In this document: one piece after another, positions 6,630 to 7,929 of the stretch
Numbering within the stretch: the first letter of the stretch is position 1
How the letters are laid out: each line of letters begins with the position of its first letter
NCBI GenBank assembly: GCA_022564535.1
Contig: JADFLD010000069.1
Location: forward strand, 1 to 7,929
DNA from: Gemmatimonadota bacterium
GTDB lineage: Bacteria > Gemmatimonadota > Gemmatimonadetes > Longimicrobiales > UBA6960
Direction: 5' to 3'
Length of the DNA: 7,929 nt
Notes under the pieces: model-generated
Database searches by the model: none
The model's input: only the letters and a program-made list of their open reading frames with translations
What the model was told of the DNA's origin: nothing
Program-made: the position numbers and the translations under genes

Positions 6630-6655
6630 GTGAGGGGCGCACGCAGCGCCCTCAC
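6630..6655 (-). repeat. Second hairpin behind the small-gene terminator
   Basis: GTGAGGGGCGC (6630-6640) and GCGCCCTCAC (6646-6655) pair over 10 bp with one bulged G and a 5-base loop. It lies 5 bases beyond the T-run of the neighbouring terminator in the minus direction and has no T-run of its own on that strand. It may be a backup terminator or an RNA-stabilising structure. Confidence 0.4.
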
Positions 6656-6660
6656 CCACG

Positions 6661-6683
6661 AAAAACGCCGCCCGAAGGCGGCG
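6661..6683 (-). terminator. Rho-independent terminator of the 78-residue protein gene
   Basis: On the minus strand CGCCGCC-TTCG-GGCGGCG is a perfect 7-bp GC stem closed by a TTCG tetraloop and followed at once by TTTTT. This is a textbook intrinsic terminator, 64 bases after the stop of the small membrane protein gene (6748). It would isolate that gene from the metallopeptidase downstream and so supports a separate promoter for the latter. Confidence 0.85.
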
Positions 6684-6747
6684 CATGTCGACTCTATTGC
6701 AACGGCTGAATCCGGTCGCCCGCCACGCGGGCTCACGATCAACCCGC

Positions 6748-6984
6748 TCAGCCGCGTCGCAACGGGTGCTCCGTTTCATCGGTACCCAGCTCGAGGGTTC
6801 GATCTGCCGAGTGGACGTCGACCTGCTCGGTCGTGACGCCTGCCGCCGGCTCGCCCACGCCGGTACGGTCGGCCGGAGCCGCAAGCGCCAAGAGCGCTAC
6901 CATCAGTGGAACCCCGATCAACGGAGCGCCTATGGCGGCCCAGAGTGGAACCGCCTTCTTTTCATTCAGATGTGCGTGAATCAT
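6748..6984 (-). CDS. Small single-pass membrane protein of unknown function
   Basis: The 78-residue product has a short polar N-terminus with two His and two Lys (MIHAHLNEKK), one strongly hydrophobic segment (about 12-36: VPLWAAIGAPLIGVPLMVAL and on to LALAAP) and an acidic hydrophilic tail (about 38-78, rich in Asp, Glu and Thr). With Lys pair before the helix, an N-in, C-out inner-membrane topology is expected. I do not recognise a family. A purine-rich ribosome binding site (GGGAGAGG) upstream of the ATG and a perfect terminator downstream argue that it is a real gene and not a chance frame. It is probably transcribed alone. Confidence 0.65.
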   Translation of the reverse strand: MIHAHLNEKKAVPLWAAIGAPLIGVPLMVALLALAAPADRTGVGEPAAGVTTEQVDVHSADRTLELGTDETEHPLRRG

Positions 6985-7250
6985 TTTCCTCTCCCTTCAC
7001 AAATCCGGGATGCGACCCCTGTCGCTATCCCTCACTCATCACTTCGTCTAAATCGGTCGGAAAGTTTCGACGTTCTCACGTCGTTGGCCGTCCGCTTCCC
7101 GCCGCCCTCAGGGCGACTCGTAGCGCCCACATTCCCATAGACGTCTCTCGCGATAGTTTCGTTGCACCCGTGGACTGACCGAATGTTGTGATGACATCCG
7201 CGCGGCGATGCATGCACTGCCGCTGCCCCGGGTCCGAGGAGAGAAGACGC
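6985..7250. other. Gene-poor stretch between two minus-strand genes
   Basis: No convincing coding frame is present on either strand; the short frames lack ribosome binding sites and coding composition. The stretch holds the ribosome binding site of the small membrane protein, a short hairpin CGCCC-TCA-GGGCG (7103-7115) and an inverted repeat CGACGT-TCTC-ACGTCG (7068-7083) that could be an operator. The promoter of the small gene must lie here, but I find no clear -35/-10 pair. No tRNA-like fold was seen. Confidence 0.5.
6988..6995 (-). promoter_or_regulatory. Ribosome binding site of the small membrane protein
   Basis: GGGAGAGG on the minus strand contains GGAG six bases before the ATG at 6984. 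This decides the start of an otherwise easily overlooked short gene. Confidence 0.6.
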
Positions 7251-7273
7251 CTAGCCGTGGCTACGCGTAGGCG
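7248..7273 (-). terminator. Weak candidate terminator behind the TPR gene
   Basis: On the minus strand CGCCTA (7273-7268) pairs with TAGGCG (7253-7248) around a 14-base loop that includes the palindromic half of CTACGCGTAG, and is followed by the pyrimidine run TCTTCTCTCC. The stem is only 6 bp. It overlaps the stop of the possible C-terminal extension of the TPR protein at 7251. Confidence 0.25.
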
Positions 7274-7314
7274 CTTCATCGGCGGGGGGGTCTGCGTACT
7301 TCTTCAACAGCTTT

Positions 7315-7929
7315 CTAGCGGTTTTCGAGTTCCGCCTGCAACTCGAGGGCCCCGAGGCGCGCCTCTCGTTCCATGGGAGACGTCGCCGTGAGACCGAGGA
7401 CGTGCTCGACTTCGATCGAAGCGAGTTCTGGCCTGTCTGTGTCGACGTACAGGCGGGCCAGTTGCAGGTGATGGTCTGGCACCTGCGGGGCCTCGCGCTC
7501 GGCGAAGGCCAGGTTCCGCTCCGCTTCCTCCCAAGAGGCCTCCTTGAGCGCCCCACCACCCAAAAGGTTGGTCGCGAGCCAGCGGGTCACCCTGCCCATG
7601 CGACGAACACCGGCGTGGAGACGGCCCATCATGTACCGTGCCTCAGCATGTTCGGGATCGAGCTTCAATAGGTGCTTCAGCTCGTCATGAAGCCGGGATG
7701 CAGCTCTTATCTTGGTCAGCCCGCCCTCGCGGTCCGCCCTCATGCCCAGAACTGCGGCGAGCGCGAAACGGCGTCCGACGCTGCACTCGTCATCTACCGT
7801 CGCTTGCAGTGCGTGGAGCTCGGCCTCGAGGAGCATCGCCTTCATCTCGGCCTCGTCTTCTGTCGCAATGGCGGCCTCCATGAGAATCCACACCGTGTCG
7901 GGCACATCACCGACCACCCATGCCGGTCT
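7315..7929 (-). CDS. TPR (RMD-like) repeat protein, N-terminus off window
   Basis: The frame is open to the window edge (it reads RPAWVVGDVPDTVW there), so the GTG at 7917 is probably internal and the true start lies outside. The visible 204 residues are helical and repeat-like. LKLDPEHAEARYMMGRLHAG is a TPR-type unit, then RWLATNLLGGGALKEASWEE, as in bacterial proteins related to the regulator-of-microtubule-dynamics TPR group, and a second unit NLAFAEREAPQVPDHHLQLA with LYVDTDRPELASIEVEHVLG. Such proteins are usually exported or periplasmic scaffolds of unknown partner; no signal peptide can be seen here because the start is missing. The frame ends ELENR and TAG, yet the +1 frame right after continues for 24 codons in protein-like fashion to 7251. 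The real C-terminus may therefore be longer. TPR nature is likely; function is unknown. Confidence 0.75.
   Translation of the reverse strand, partial: RPAWVVGDVPDTVWILMEAAIATEDEAEMKAMLLEAELHALQATVDDECSVGRRFALAAVLGMRADREGGLTKIRAASRLHDELKHLLKLDPEHAEARYMMGRLHAGVRRMGRVTRWLATNLLGGGALKEASWEEAERNLAFAEREAPQVPDHHLQLARLYVDTDRPELASIEVEHVLGLTATSPMEREARLGALELQAELENR

Noticed and set aside
6685..7140. 151-codon plus-strand frame
   Set aside because: Opposite the small membrane protein, which has a ribosome binding site and terminator; this frame has neither.
7284..7290. Run of seven G as a possible indel hot spot
   Set aside because: It lies beyond the TAG of the TPR frame, and the suspected frameshift is better placed at the A4 run; kept only as a caution for read checking.

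Overview
The window is GC-rich, densely coded bacterial DNA. It carries outer-membrane genes with a carboxypeptidase-regulatory-like TonB receptor and a PorV/FadL-like barrel, an HC2-type anti-sigma protein, a TPR protein and a DUF3810-like zinc peptidase. Together these suggest a diderm from the Gemmatimonadota or a neighbouring phylum, perhaps from an environmental genome. This is inferred from protein style only; there is no rRNA or marker gene here.

Left part, plus strand (1-4924). The first 274 bases hold the N-terminal part of a dienelactone hydrolase, which stops before the catalytic cysteine. In another frame, 235-297 reads like the last residues of an ECF sigma factor, and its stop overlaps the next start as ATGA. 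The simplest reading is a deletion (or an assembly join) that removed the rest of the hydrolase and nearly all of the sigma gene. An HC2-type membrane anti-sigma gene follows (294-1037). Five bases later comes a TonB-dependent-receptor-like protein (1043-3340), then after 90 bases a second outer-membrane barrel (3431-4924). These three look like one operon. Both barrels carry the identical nonapeptide GPGEQLLGG near their C-terminus, written with different codons. This is the most distinctive signal in the window and suggests a shared partner or a shared structural role.

Middle (4925-5632). A separate gene with its own candidate promoter (5049-5477) encodes a 142-residue acidic protein of unrecognised family, followed by a 10-bp perfect hairpin. 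It converges on the minus-strand genes.

Right part, minus strand (5633-7929). In transcription order there is a TPR/RMD-like protein (running off the window, with a probable frameshift close to its C-terminus), a gene-poor stretch, a 78-residue single-pass membrane protein with a good ribosome binding site and a TTCG-loop terminator, and a DUF3810-like HExxH metallopeptidase. The peptidase lacks a Shine-Dalgarno but has an ECF-type promoter candidate set for a leaderless start.

I see no mobile element, CRISPR array, tRNA or rRNA.
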